A stretch of DNA of 5,518 nt from an uncultured Parvularculaceae bacterium (GCA_947259815.1 CAMYNO010000221.1:1-5518); one strand, 5' to 3'. Shown: positions 1 to 5,518, counted from the stretch's first letter. The notes: a model not told the origin generated them from the letters alone. Made by a program: numbers and translations.

Positions 1-151
1 CGACATTGTTCAATATATCGCCGGCGGGTTTGTCCGCCGCGTCATATAGCTGCGCGGTCCAGCCAAGGCCTTCGAACCGTTTGGCCGCGGCCTCGGCAAT
101 CTTGCGGGTTTGACCTTCGGTCGTTGCGTAGATGATGGAAATGGCAGGCAT
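1..151 (-). CDS. Flavodoxin-like protein, N-terminal fragment (HemG/flavodoxin family)
   Basis: Fifty codons of a minus-strand gene whose remainder lies beyond the left edge. The protein starts MPAISIIYATTEGQTRKIAE. A hydrophobic first strand is followed by a T-T-E-G-Q-T loop at about residues 10-15, which matches the FMN-phosphate-binding loop of flavodoxins, and then an amphipathic helix (residues 16-29). The wording of the loop is closest to the HemG-type (menaquinone-dependent protoporphyrinogen oxidase) and related stand-alone flavodoxin proteins, which are cytoplasmic FMN redox carriers or quinone/porphyrinogen oxidoreductases. The start is supported by GGGAG about eight bases upstream (minus strand, near 160-164). 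Only the first quarter or so is visible, so the fold is fairly secure but the exact role (HemG versus another flavodoxin) is not. It reads away from the repeat cluster that lies just upstream. Confidence 0.8.
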   Translation of the reverse strand, partial: MPAISIIYATTEGQTRKIAEAAAKRFEGLGWTAQLYDAADKPAGDILNNV

Positions 152-177
152 GGTTTGTCTCCCGATTGACCATACCG

Positions 178-208
178 TTTATGTGGGAACGGGAGCGCGC
201 CATCTCAA
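178..208 (-). promoter_or_regulatory. Weak candidate promoter for the flavodoxin-like gene
   Basis: On the minus strand TTGAGA (208-203) matches five of six bases of a sigma-70 type -35 box, and CATAAA (183-178) matches four of six bases of a -10 box, but the 19-base spacer is long. The -35 box directly abuts the first degenerate repeat arm at 209. This is inference from consensus only. Confidence 0.22.
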
Positions 209-297
209 CCCGTTCGCCTCGGCGCCCCGCGTGGAGGGGCGCATCCCCTCCACCCGTTCTCCCCGGCGCCCGTGCGCGAAGGCGCGCACTTCCTCCA
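209..297 (+). repeat. Two degenerate tandem repeat arms (44-45 bp period)
   Basis: CCCGTTC recurs at 209, 253 and 298, giving a period of 44-45 bases, each time followed by a (t/g)CxxCGGCG core. The third unit is the canonical palindrome at 298-328. The first two have lost the GAAA hairpin and carry other hairpins instead. Unit one has GCGCCCC (222-228) pairing with GGGGCGC (236-242). Unit two has GTGCGCG (272-278), loop AAGG, CGCGCAC (283-289). The same variant hairpin recurs in the cluster near 1016-1058, so it is a shared subtype and not random decay. Together with the next feature and REPIN 1 this fills the gene-free stretch 152-492. Confidence 0.75.
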
Positions 298-328
298 CCC
301 GTTCTCCCCGGCGAAAGCCGGGGTCCAG
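298..328 (+). repeat. REP-type palindrome, plus orientation (copy A)
   Basis: CCCCGGC-GAAA-GCCGGGG at 306-323 forms a perfect seven-base-pair hairpin with a GAAA loop, preceded by CCCGTTCT and followed by TCCAG. It is the terminal member of the tandem array that starts at 209. The bases just outside (TAAGTAG.., from 329) resemble those outside copy G at 1090, so the conserved unit extends beyond the palindrome. Confidence 0.9.
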
Positions 329-395
329 TAAGTAGTTTGTGAAAGCCCACCAGCAGCAAAGATGTTTCGAAAATTCCGCGCGTTGTTTTGAACGT

Positions 396-485
396 CATCT
401 GGATTCCGGCTTTCGCCGGAAAGAGCGGGGAGGAGGTGTGTGCGCTTCCCCTCAAGCCGCTCACCCCGGCGAAAGCCGGGGTCCA
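396..485. repeat. REPIN-like inverted pair 1 (copies B and C)
   Basis: Copy B is in minus orientation: TTCCGGC-TTTC-GCCGGAA at 404-421. Copy C is in plus orientation: CCCCGGC-GAAA-GCCGGGG at 464-481. They face each other across 42 bases. The inner flanks are also complementary: GAGCGG (423-428) pairs with CCGCTC (457-462). The whole unit is therefore an imperfect inverted repeat with arms of about 30 bases that could fold as one long hairpin or as two small ones. Copy C ends 11 bases from the stop codon of the GIY-YIG gene. There is no T tract, so it is not a typical intrinsic terminator. Confidence 0.9.
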
Positions 486-492
486 TATTCAG

Positions 493-786
493 TCAGTTAC
501 CAGTTATGTCAGTATAAAGGTCTTCCCATTCGGGATTTTCCTTCTCAATCAGTTCCAGTTTCCAAGCGCGTTTCCATTCCTTGATTTGACGTTCCCGCGT
601 GAATGCGGCTTCGCGCGTGTCATGGGTTTCGTACCAGACGAGTCTGTCGACGCCGTATTTGGATGTGAATCCTTCGATGGCTTTTTCTTTGTGCTGCCAC
701 ACGCGCTTTGCAAGATCGTCGGTTGAACCGATGTATAAGGTGCCGTTGCGCTTGCTTGCGAGAATGTAGACGAAGAAAAATTTCAT
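493..786 (-). CDS. Small GIY-YIG family endonuclease
   Basis: A complete 97-residue protein with a single GIY-YIG nuclease domain, of the stand-alone YhbQ-like size class. Visible signature parts are V-Y-I-L at residues 6-9 (the GIY strand), L-Y-I-G-S-T at 17-22 (the YIG strand), the R28-x3-H32 helix motif, E65 within a R-E-R-Q-I-K-x-W-K-R segment (the metal-binding glutamate) and N84 near the C-terminus. All expected catalytic positions are present, so the enzyme should be active. The family cuts DNA with one divalent metal ion. Members of this small class have been reported as site-specific single-strand nucleases acting on repeated genomic sequences (Ssn family, recalled from the literature). 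The start fits the family, since the first beta strand begins at residue 3, but no strong ribosome binding site precedes it. It stands alone, with canonical REP palindromes 11 bases downstream (copy C) and about 48 bases upstream (copy D). The protein class is secure, whereas its target is inference. Confidence 0.93.
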   Translation of the reverse strand: MKFFFVYILASKRNGTLYIGSTDDLAKRVWQHKEKAIEGFTSKYGVDRLVWYETHDTREAAFTRERQIKEWKRAWKLELIEKENPEWEDLYTDITGN

Positions 787-804
787 GGAGCTTGGCGTGT
801 TCCG

Positions 805-821
805 ATAGCGCTATGAATATA
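805..821 (-). promoter_or_regulatory. Candidate -10 box and 10-bp palindrome upstream of the GIY-YIG gene
   Basis: On the minus strand TATATT (821-816) is a possible -10 element, which would place the transcript start near 809, about 23 bases before the start codon. No good -35 box is visible, because the expected position falls inside palindrome D. A perfect palindrome ATAGCGCTAT (805-814) lies directly over the predicted start of transcription, where a repressor site could act. The 10-base palindrome is a sequence fact, and its function is speculative. Confidence 0.25.
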
Positions 822-825
822 TAGA

Positions 826-856
826 CCCGTTCACCCCGGCGAAAGCCGGGGTCCAG
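826..856 (+). repeat. REP-type palindrome, plus orientation, unpaired (copy D)
   Basis: CCCCGGC-GAAA-GCCGGGG at 834-851 with the conserved leader CCCGTTCA (826-833) and TCCAG at 852-856. It has no minus-orientation partner on its left, where the GIY-YIG gene begins instead. The sequence from 857 to 945 shows no gene and no further palindrome. Confidence 0.9.
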
Positions 857-945
857 GAGTCGGCGTAGGAAGGTCCGCCTTTAGAGCAGACGCATGCCAC
901 ATGAATCCAGAGTCCACTGCTCAACATGGAAACCCCCGCTCGTTT

Positions 946-1089
946 TTATGAACGTCATCTGGATTCCGGCTTTCGCCGGAAAGAACGGTGAGGAGGTGTG
1001 TGCGCACCCCCTAAACCCGCTCACCCCGGCGCCCGCGCGAAGGCGCGCACCCCCTACACCCGTTCTCCCCGGCGAAAGCCGGGGTCCAG
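946..1089. repeat. REPIN-like inverted group 2 (copies E and G with an extra degenerate arm F)
   Basis: Copy E (minus orientation, hairpin 964-981) faces copy G (plus orientation, hairpin 1067-1084). An additional degenerate plus arm F lies between them, with CCCGCTC at 1016 and CCCGTTC of copy G at 1059, a period of 43 bases. F carries the variant hairpin GCGCG-AAGG-CGCGC (1035-1048). The inner flank of E, GAACGG (983-988), pairs perfectly with CCGTTC beside G (1060-1065) and less well with CCGCTC of F (1017-1022). This suggests that E-G is the original pair and F is a tandem insertion. GGAGG-type sequence followed by GTGTGTGC after E is shared with the other two paired groups. Confidence 0.88.
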
Positions 1090-1171
1090 TAAGTGGCGGG
1101 CTGAAATCCGTTAGATGCAAAGGCGTGCACAACATTTCCCTGAGTTCGTTTCTCAATGCGAAAACTCTCGC

Positions 1172-1277
1172 GTCTTTATGAACCAATTCTGGGTTCCGGC
1201 TTTCGCCGGAAAGAACGGGGAGGAGGTGTGTGCACTACCCTCTCCACCCGTTCTCCCCGGCGAAAGCCGGGGTCCAG
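1172..1277. repeat. REPIN-like inverted pair 3 (copies H and I)
   Basis: Copy H (minus orientation, hairpin 1194-1211) faces copy I (plus orientation, hairpin 1255-1272) across 43 bases. The inner flanks AGAACGGG (1212-1219) and CCCGTTCT (1247-1254) are perfectly complementary over eight bases. The outer left flank CTTTATGAAC (1174-1183) matches the flank of copy E (TTTTTATGAAC), so the conserved element starts about 20 bases outside the palindrome. The unit lies downstream of the HEPN-like gene. Bases 1278-1352 between I and that gene's stop codon contain no recognisable gene or terminator. Confidence 0.9.
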
Positions 1278-1352
1278 AATGGCGTAGCATTACGCTGTGC
1301 CGAGGTGTCTTATACTTGTTTCGGTATTTCTTCGATGAGGCAGGTGCTGACA

Positions 1353-2300
1353 CTAATCTATGAAATGCATAGCACGCGATGTTATCGGTGTTTTGATATA
1401 TGTTGAACGCACTCCTACCAAAGCGAGAACAAGCCGATGACACAAATTTTGGAGATCAAGCGTCGCCTCATGTAGTTCGTGATCTATAATCTCACCTGCA
1501 GGTCGTCCCAAATATCTTCCTTCATGAAATAGATTGTTTCGAATAACTGAAAAACGACATCCAAGTGGGGACTTTGGGTCAGATTTCTTGAATCGGAAGG
1601 TTTTTGCCCTGGGGGCAATGGGCATTCCAAAGTGCCTACATAAATCACGGGCAAGGGCTCCATGATTATACCGTCGTTGTCTCCTTGGATAAAGACGTCT
1701 TCGCCAATTTCCGAACACTACACCCGTGGTTGCCGCCAACGAATCCAATGCAGTATAAATGAAAGAGAAACGATCCCAACTATTGATAGTAGAGGACGAC
1801 CTCTGGATATGGACTATCGCTGATGTAAGCAAAGCGGATGCCTCTTTATTGTTATCGACATGAAATCGATCGAAATTGAATATATGAGATGAAATTTCGT
1901 CCAGATTACCGTAAAAATCTCCATGGACACCGCGATGCGCTGGAAAGCGCCTTAGATGTCCATAACCTTCGGGTAAAAGCGTCATCCCTGAGAGGAAACC
2001 AATAGACAATATTAAGAAGTGAAGCCTGGGAACGGAAGTCGCACTTTTATAACGAAGCACGTGGCTTGGCGAAAGCTCAAACCGACCTATCGGCACCAAA
2101 GGAATATCATCAACAGTCGAAAATTGCCCTCTTGTTTCTGTAGTCCCTACAATTGGCAATTCAAACCAGCGGCCCCAAATCTGACCGGAAGCTCGATAGA
2201 GGTTAATTAGCTCGTCGATGTTGTCGACAGGCTCAATTGTAATTTCCGAAGCATCGAAACCTTCATTGTATGGTCGGAAGCCAAACCTCATTTCTGCCAT
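1353..2300 (-). CDS. Uncharacterised protein with probable C-terminal HEPN domain
   Basis: A protein of 315 residues from the ATG at 2300, or 316 if an overlapping TTG at 2303 is used. I chose the ATG because it forms TGATG with the uvrA stop and has AAGG about eight bases upstream. The N-terminal 150 residues match no family I recognise. The C-terminal half resembles HEPN domains: a helix R-F-S-F-I-Y-T-A-L-D-S-L (about 177-188) and then R-N-N-L-F-H at about 254-259, which fits the HEPN RNase motif Rx4-6H with a polar residue after the arginine. A basic stretch (W-R-R-R..P-R-R-Q-R-R, about 199-210) lies between the two. HEPN proteins are often RNases in toxin-antitoxin, abortive-infection or CRISPR systems, but some are inactive. 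There is no signal peptide or clear membrane segment. The coding DNA is much AT-richer than uvrA, which suggests later acquisition. The open frame is convincing; the domain call is moderate and the function unknown. Confidence 0.82.
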   Translation of the reverse strand: MAEMRFGFRPYNEGFDASEITIEPVDNIDELINLYRASGQIWGRWFELPIVGTTETRGQFSTVDDIPLVPIGRFELSPSHVLRYKSATSVPRLHFLILSIGFLSGMTLLPEGYGHLRRFPAHRGVHGDFYGNLDEISSHIFNFDRFHVDNNKEASALLTSAIVHIQRSSSTINSWDRFSFIYTALDSLAATTGVVFGNWRRRLYPRRQRRYNHGALARDLCRHFGMPIAPRAKTFRFKKSDPKSPLGCRFSVIRNNLFHEGRYLGRPAGEIIDHELHEATLDLQNLCHRLVLALVGVRSTYIKTPITSRAMHFID

Positions 2301-5173
2301 CAAGCCGCCTTTTTCTTTCTAGCCTTCTTCTTCGCTGGCGTCTTCATCTTCAGCAGCGGCGCCAAGAACGCGCCCGTATAACTCTCCGCGACTGACGCAA
2401 CGTCTTCGGGCGTGCCGGCGGCAACAATTTCGCCGCCGCCGTCACCGCCTTCGGGGCCGAGGTCGATAATCCAGTCCGCCTGTTTGATGACATCGAGATT
2501 ATGTTCGATGACGACGACGGTATTGCCGCCTTCGGTCAGTTCCTGAATGACTTCCATCAGCTTACGGACGTCTTCGAAGTGGAGCCCCGTGGTCGGCTCG
2601 TCCAGTATGTATAAGGTGCGCCCCGTCGCGCGTTTCGACAGTTCCTTTGAGAGTTTCACCCGCTGCGCCTCGCCGCCGGAAAGGGTCGTCGCCTGCTGGC
2701 CGATCTTGATATAGGAAAGACCGACGCGGTTCAGCGTTTCCATCTTGTCACGGATCGACGGGACGGCTTTGAAAAATTCCGCGCCTTCCTCCACCGTCAT
2801 GTCGAGGACGTCGGCGATGGACTTGCCCTTGAACTTCACTTCCAGCGTTTCGCGATTATAGCGCGCGCCCTTGCAGACATCGCAGGTTACATAAACGTCG
2901 GGCAGAAAGTGCATCTCGATCTTGATGACGCCGTCGCCCTGGCACGCCTCGCAGCGCCCGCCCTTCACATTGAAGGAAAAGCGCCCCGGCTTGTAGCCGC
3001 GCGCCTTTGCTTCCGGGAGGCCCGCAAACCAGTCGCGGATCGGCGTGAAGGCGCCGGTGTAGGTCGCCGGGTTCGACCGAGGCGTGCGCCCGATCGGCGA
3101 CTGATCAATGTCGATCACCTTGTCGAACTGTTCCAGCCCGGCGATCTTGTCATGCTCGGCGGGGAGTTCTTTCGCATTATAAAGCCGGCGCGCGGCCGCC
3201 TTGTATAATGTCTCGATGACGAGGGTGGACTTGCCGCCGCCGGAAACCCCGGTGACGCAGGTTAAAAGCCCGATGGGAATTTCCGCCGTCACTTTTTTGA
3301 GGTTATTGGCGCTGGCGCCTTTCACCCTAATGACTTTACGCTTGTTAAAGGGACGGCGTTCCGCCGGCACCGGCACTTCGCGGCGTCCGGCGAGATAATC
3401 GCCGGTGAGGGAGCGCTTCGTCGCCTCGATCTGTTTGACCGTTCCCTGCGCGACAATCTCGCCGCCATGGACCCCGGCGCCGGGACCGATATCGACAATA
3501 TGATCGGCGGCGCGGATCGCCTCTTCATCGTGCTCAACGACAATGACGGAATTGCCGAGATCGCGCAGGCGCACCAGCGTTTCGAGAAGGCGGGCGTTAT
3601 CGCGCTGGTGCAGGCCGATGGAAGGTTCATCCAGCACATACAAGACGCCGGTAAGGCCGGAGCCGATCTGCGAGGCGAGGCGTATGCGCTGGGACTCACC
3701 GCCGGACAGGGTTCCCGACGACCGCGACAGGGTGAGGTAATCGAGCCCGACATTATTGAGAAAGTGCAAGCGGTCGCGAATTTCCTTCAAAATGCGCGCG
3801 GCGATATCCATTTCCTTTTTCGACAGCACCTTTTCGAGGGCGTTGAACCAGTTGTTCGCCTCGCGAATGGAAAAATGCGCCGCTTCGGAAATGGAAAGCG
3901 ATCCGACCTTTACCGCCAGCGCTTCGGGTTTCAGGCGCATGCCCTTGCAGCTTTCGCAGGACATCACCGACTGGAAGCGCGAGAGTTCCTCTCGCACCCA
4001 GGCGCTATCGGTTTCCCGCCAGCGCCGTTCAAGATTGGGAATGACGCCTTCGAACGGTTTGACGACCTCATATTTGCGGCTGCCGTCGGCATAGATGAAT
4101 TTAACGTCTTCATCGCCAGTGCCGAAGAGCACGACATGGCGCGCTTCTTCGTCCAGCTCGTCCCAAGCAACCGTGACCTTGAACTTGTATTTGCGCGCGA
4201 GCGCCTGAAGCGTCTGGGCGTAATAGGGGGAGGTGCCTTTCGACCAGGGCGCAATGGCGCCGTTATTAAGGGCGAGGCTTTCATCGGGAACCACCAGTTC
4301 CTCGTCAAAAATCATCTGAGTGCCAAGACCGTCGCATTGAGGGCAAGCGCCGGCGGGCGCATTGAATGAAAACAGCCGCGGTTCAATCTCGTCGATGGTA
4401 AAACCGGAGACGGGGCAGGCGAATTTCGCGGAAAAGATGATGCGCTCGCCGCTATCGGCGCTTTCAGCGATGGCGATGCCGTCGGCGAGTTCCAGCGCAG
4501 TCTCGAATGAATCCGCAAGACGCGTTTCGACGCCCGCTTTCACGACGATGCGGTCAACGACCACTTCAATGTCATGCTTGATTTTCTTGTTGAGGGCCGG
4601 AACGTCGGCGATTTCATAATAGTCGCCATCGACTTTGACCCGTTGAAAGCCGCGCTTTTGCAATTCGGCGAACTCTTTGCGGTATTCGCCTTTTCGCGCG
4701 CGCACAATTGGCGCCAGAAGATAGAAACGCGCGCCTTCATCGCTTCCCATCAGTCTGTCGACCATCTCGGTGACGGTTTGCGATGTAATCGGTTCGCCCG
4801 TCGCCGGAGAGTACGGAACGCCAATGCGCGCCCATAACAGGCGCATATAGTCGTAAATTTCCGTGACAGTGGCGACTGTCGAGCGTGGGTTGCGCGATGT
4901 TGTCTTCTGTTCGATTGAAATTGCGGGGCTAAGTCCGTCAATTTGATCTACGTCGGGTTTTTGCATCAGTTCGAGAAACTGACGCGCATAGGCGGACAGG
5001 GATTCAACGTATCGACGCTGACCTTCGGCGTAGATCGTATCGAAGGCGAGTGATGATTTGCCCGATCCGGACAAGCCGGTCATGACAATCAGCTTGTCGC
5101 GCGGCACCTCAAGCGTGATGTTTTTCAAATTATGTTCACGCGCGCCAGCGACGCGGATCGATTTCAAACTCAT
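2300..5173 (-). CDS. uvrA: UvrA, excinuclease ABC subunit A
   Basis: Full-length UvrA of 957 residues (family about 940-970), the DNA-damage sensor of nucleotide excision repair. It dimerises, uses ATP and loads UvrB onto lesions in the cytoplasm. First ATPase half: Walker A G-L-S-G-S-G-K-S at 33-40, signature L-S-G-G-E at 489-493, Walker B with D515-E516 and H-loop H548. Second half: Walker [10 protein letters not shown] at 642-650, signature L-S-G-G-E at 831-835, Walker B with D858-E859 and H-loop H891. The C-terminal zinc finger is intact (C741, C744, C764, C767). The first zinc site has C253, C277 and C280 but serine at 256, so it is incomplete. The last 16 residues form a lysine-rich tail. 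The start follows a weak AAAGAG ribosome site. Its stop overlaps the start of the HEPN-like gene. It is transcribed divergently from ssb behind a LexA box. Confidence 0.98.
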   Translation of the reverse strand: MSLKSIRVAGAREHNLKNITLEVPRDKLIVMTGLSGSGKSSLAFDTIYAEGQRRYVESLSAYARQFLELMQKPDVDQIDGLSPAISIEQKTTSRNPRSTVATVTEIYDYMRLLWARIGVPYSPATGEPITSQTVTEMVDRLMGSDEGARFYLLAPIVRARKGEYRKEFAELQKRGFQRVKVDGDYYEIADVPALNKKIKHDIEVVVDRIVVKAGVETRLADSFETALELADGIAIAESADSGERIIFSAKFACPVSGFTIDEIEPRLFSFNAPAGACPQCDGLGTQMIFDEELVVPDESLALNNGAIAPWSKGTSPYYAQTLQALARKYKFKVTVAWDELDEEARHVVLFGTGDEDVKFIYADGSRKYEVVKPFEGVIPNLERRWRETDSAWVREELSRFQSVMSCESCKGMRLKPEALAVKVGSLSISEAAHFSIREANNWFNALEKVLSKKEMDIAARILKEIRDRLHFLNNVGLDYLTLSRSSGTLSGGESQRIRLASQIGSGLTGVLYVLDEPSIGLHQRDNARLLETLVRLRDLGNSVIVVEHDEEAIRAADHIVDIGPGAGVHGGEIVAQGTVKQIEATKRSLTGDYLAGRREVPVPAERRPFNKRKVIRVKGASANNLKKVTAEIPIGLLTCVTGVSGGGKSTLVIETLYKAAARRLYNAKELPAEHDKIAGLEQFDKVIDIDQSPIGRTPRSNPATYTGAFTPIRDWFAGLPEAKARGYKPGRFSFNVKGGRCEACQGDGVIKIEMHFLPDVYVTCDVCKGARYNRETLEVKFKGKSIADVLDMTVEEGAEFFKAVPSIRDKMETLNRVGLSYIKIGQQATTLSGGEAQRVKLSKELSKRATGRTLYILDEPTTGLHFEDVRKLMEVIQELTEGGNTVVVIEHNLDVIKQADWIIDLGPEGGDGGGEIVAAGTPEDVASVAESYTGAFLAPLLKMKTPAKKKARKKKAA

Positions 5174-5177
5174 TTCT

Positions 5178-5235
5178 GCTCTTTATATTTGCAACATACG
5201 GAATACGCGTGCGGTGACGCTCCAGCTCTTTATAT
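5178..5235. repeat. 11-bp direct repeat in the uvrA leader
   Basis: GCTCTTTATAT occurs at 5178-5188 and again at 5225-5235. Read on the uvrA strand it is ATATAAAGAGC. The distal copy supplies the proposed -10 box of uvrA and the proximal copy supplies the AAAGAG that serves as its probable ribosome binding site. It may be coincidence or a small duplication. Confidence 0.5.
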
Positions 5236-5256
5236 CGCTGTTGACAGTGAGAACAA
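5229..5256 (-). promoter_or_regulatory. Probable uvrA promoter
   Basis: On the minus strand TTGTTC (5256-5251) can act as a -35 box, and TATAAA (5234-5229), a five-of-six match to the -10 consensus, follows after 16 bases. The -35 box lies inside the LexA box, the expected arrangement for SOS repression. Transcription would start near 5222 and give a leader of about 50 bases. Confidence 0.5.
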
Positions 5257-5269
5257 GGTGTGAACATTT
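5241..5269 (+). promoter_or_regulatory. Candidate ssb promoter
   Basis: TTGACA at 5241-5246 is a perfect -35 consensus. The -10 region 17 bases downstream (5264-5269, ACATTT) is poor, so the promoter may be weak or the true -10 may be offset. The LexA box occupies the spacer. The leader to the ssb start would be about 90 bases. Confidence 0.4.
5251..5265. promoter_or_regulatory. LexA box (SOS box), alphaproteobacterial type
   Basis: GAAC at 5251-5254 and GAAC at 5262-5265 are separated by exactly seven bases, which on the uvrA strand reads GTTC-N7-GTTC. This direct-repeat motif is the known LexA operator of alphaproteobacteria. It lies between two classic SOS genes in divergent orientation and overlaps promoter elements proposed for both, so LexA bound here should repress uvrA and may repress ssb. 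Confidence 0.85.
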
Positions 5270-5356
5270 GCCCGCTTCGTCGCGCAATTGCTGGGGATAA
5301 CGAACCGTTGAGCCAACAGCGAATCCGCGCGATGTGCTTTGACTGACGGATATTTC

Positions 5357-5361
5357 AGGAG
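5357..5361 (+). promoter_or_regulatory. Ribosome binding site of ssb
   Basis: AGGAG lies seven bases before the ATG at 5369, an optimal Shine-Dalgarno match that fixes the ssb start. Confidence 0.85.
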
Positions 5362-5368
5362 ATGAATA

Positions 5369-5518
5369 ATGGCAGGCAGCGTCAATAAAGTAATTTTGGT
5401 CGGCAATCTGGGCGCTGATCCGGAAGTTCGCAAATTTCAGAACGGCGGACAGGTCTGCAACCTGCGCATTGCAACATCGGAACGTTGGAAAGACCGCAAT
5501 ACCGGCGAACAACGTGAG
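5369..5518 (+). CDS. ssb: Single-stranded DNA-binding protein SSB, N-terminal fragment
   Basis: The first 50 codons of ssb, continuing past the right edge. The protein starts [20 protein letters not shown]. This is the hallmark first strand of the bacterial SSB OB fold, followed by the I-A-T-S-E-R-W segment, whose tryptophan (residue 40) aligns with Trp40 of E. coli SSB, a base-stacking residue in ssDNA binding. SSB tetramers coat single-stranded DNA during replication, recombination and repair and recruit partner enzymes through a C-terminal tip that is not visible here. It is divergent from uvrA, an arrangement found in many proteobacteria, and shares its LexA-controlled intergenic region. 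Confidence 0.98.
   Translation, partial: MAGSVNKVILVGNLGADPEVRKFQNGGQVCNLRIATSERWKDRNTGEQRE

Noticed and set aside
42..486. Open frames on both strands through the repeat array, for example minus 42-464, minus 205-486 and plus 388-726
   Set aside because: They are translations of the palindromes (words such as W-I-P-A-F-A-G and S-P-G-R-T-G), have no ribosome sites and overlap real genes. They are by-products of GC-rich repeats.
209..1277. CRISPR array
   Set aside because: The repeats occur in both orientations, spacing is irregular, units are palindromic and a gene lies between them. No cas gene is present.
298..1277. Insertion sequence or transposon
   Set aside because: No transposase, no target-site duplication that I can identify and no long terminal inverted repeats. 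The only enzyme is a GIY-YIG nuclease.
1279..1298. Hairpin GCGTA-GCAT-TACGC after the HEPN-like gene as an intrinsic terminator
   Set aside because: The stem is short, extended only by wobble pairs, and no T tract follows on the transcribed strand.
881..1443. Overlapping open frames in the second repeat cluster
   Set aside because: Same repeat-derived peptide words, no known domain and no start signals.
3467..4369. A 300-codon open frame antisense to uvrA
   Set aside because: It lies fully inside a strongly conserved uvrA and mirrors its codon bias. No recognisable domain, no ribosome site.
5183..5512. Minus-strand open frames across the uvrA-ssb intergenic region and ssb
   Set aside because: They run antisense through the conserved ssb start and the regulatory region and show no family resemblance.
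1..5518. tRNA, rRNA or riboswitch
   Set aside because: No recognisable tRNA, rRNA or riboswitch core was seen on either strand by eye. A covariance-model search was not possible here.

Overview
The window looks chromosomal and alphaproteobacterial. Four things point there: a GAAC-N7-GAAC LexA box (GTTC-N7-GTTC on the other strand) between divergent uvrA and ssb; the alphaproteobacterial style of the SSB and UvrA sequences, including a CPVS instead of CPxC in the first UvrA zinc site; a GC-rich core with AT-richer accessory DNA; and many palindromes of the type CCGGC-GAAA-GCCGG, which are common between genes in this class. Genus cannot be decided from the sequence.

Layout from left to right. 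1-151 is the start of a flavodoxin-like gene on the minus strand, cut by the window edge. 152-492 has no convincing gene and holds degenerate tandem repeat arms followed by the first complete REP-type palindromes. 493-786 is a small GIY-YIG endonuclease gene (minus). 787-1352 has no gene and carries five more canonical palindromes, two of the paired groups being REPIN-like. 1353-2300 (minus) is an AT-rich gene of unknown function whose C-terminal half looks like a HEPN domain with an RNNLFH (Rx4H) motif. It is joined to the end of uvrA by a TGATG stop/start overlap. 2300-5173 (minus) is full-length uvrA. 5174-5368 is a divergent promoter region with one LexA box, and 5369-5518 (plus) is the start of ssb.

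Working together: UvrA (damage recognition in nucleotide excision repair) and SSB (single-strand DNA binding) are core repair proteins, and the shared LexA box suggests both are induced in the SOS response. The HEPN-like gene is placed to be co-transcribed and translationally coupled with uvrA, so it may also respond to DNA damage. The most unusual part is the left third: eight copies of one GAAA-loop hairpin, in both orientations and often paired head to head, surround a single small GIY-YIG nuclease gene. No REP-associated tyrosine transposase is present in the window. A reasonable hypothesis is that the GIY-YIG protein recognises or processes the repeats as folded single-stranded DNA.
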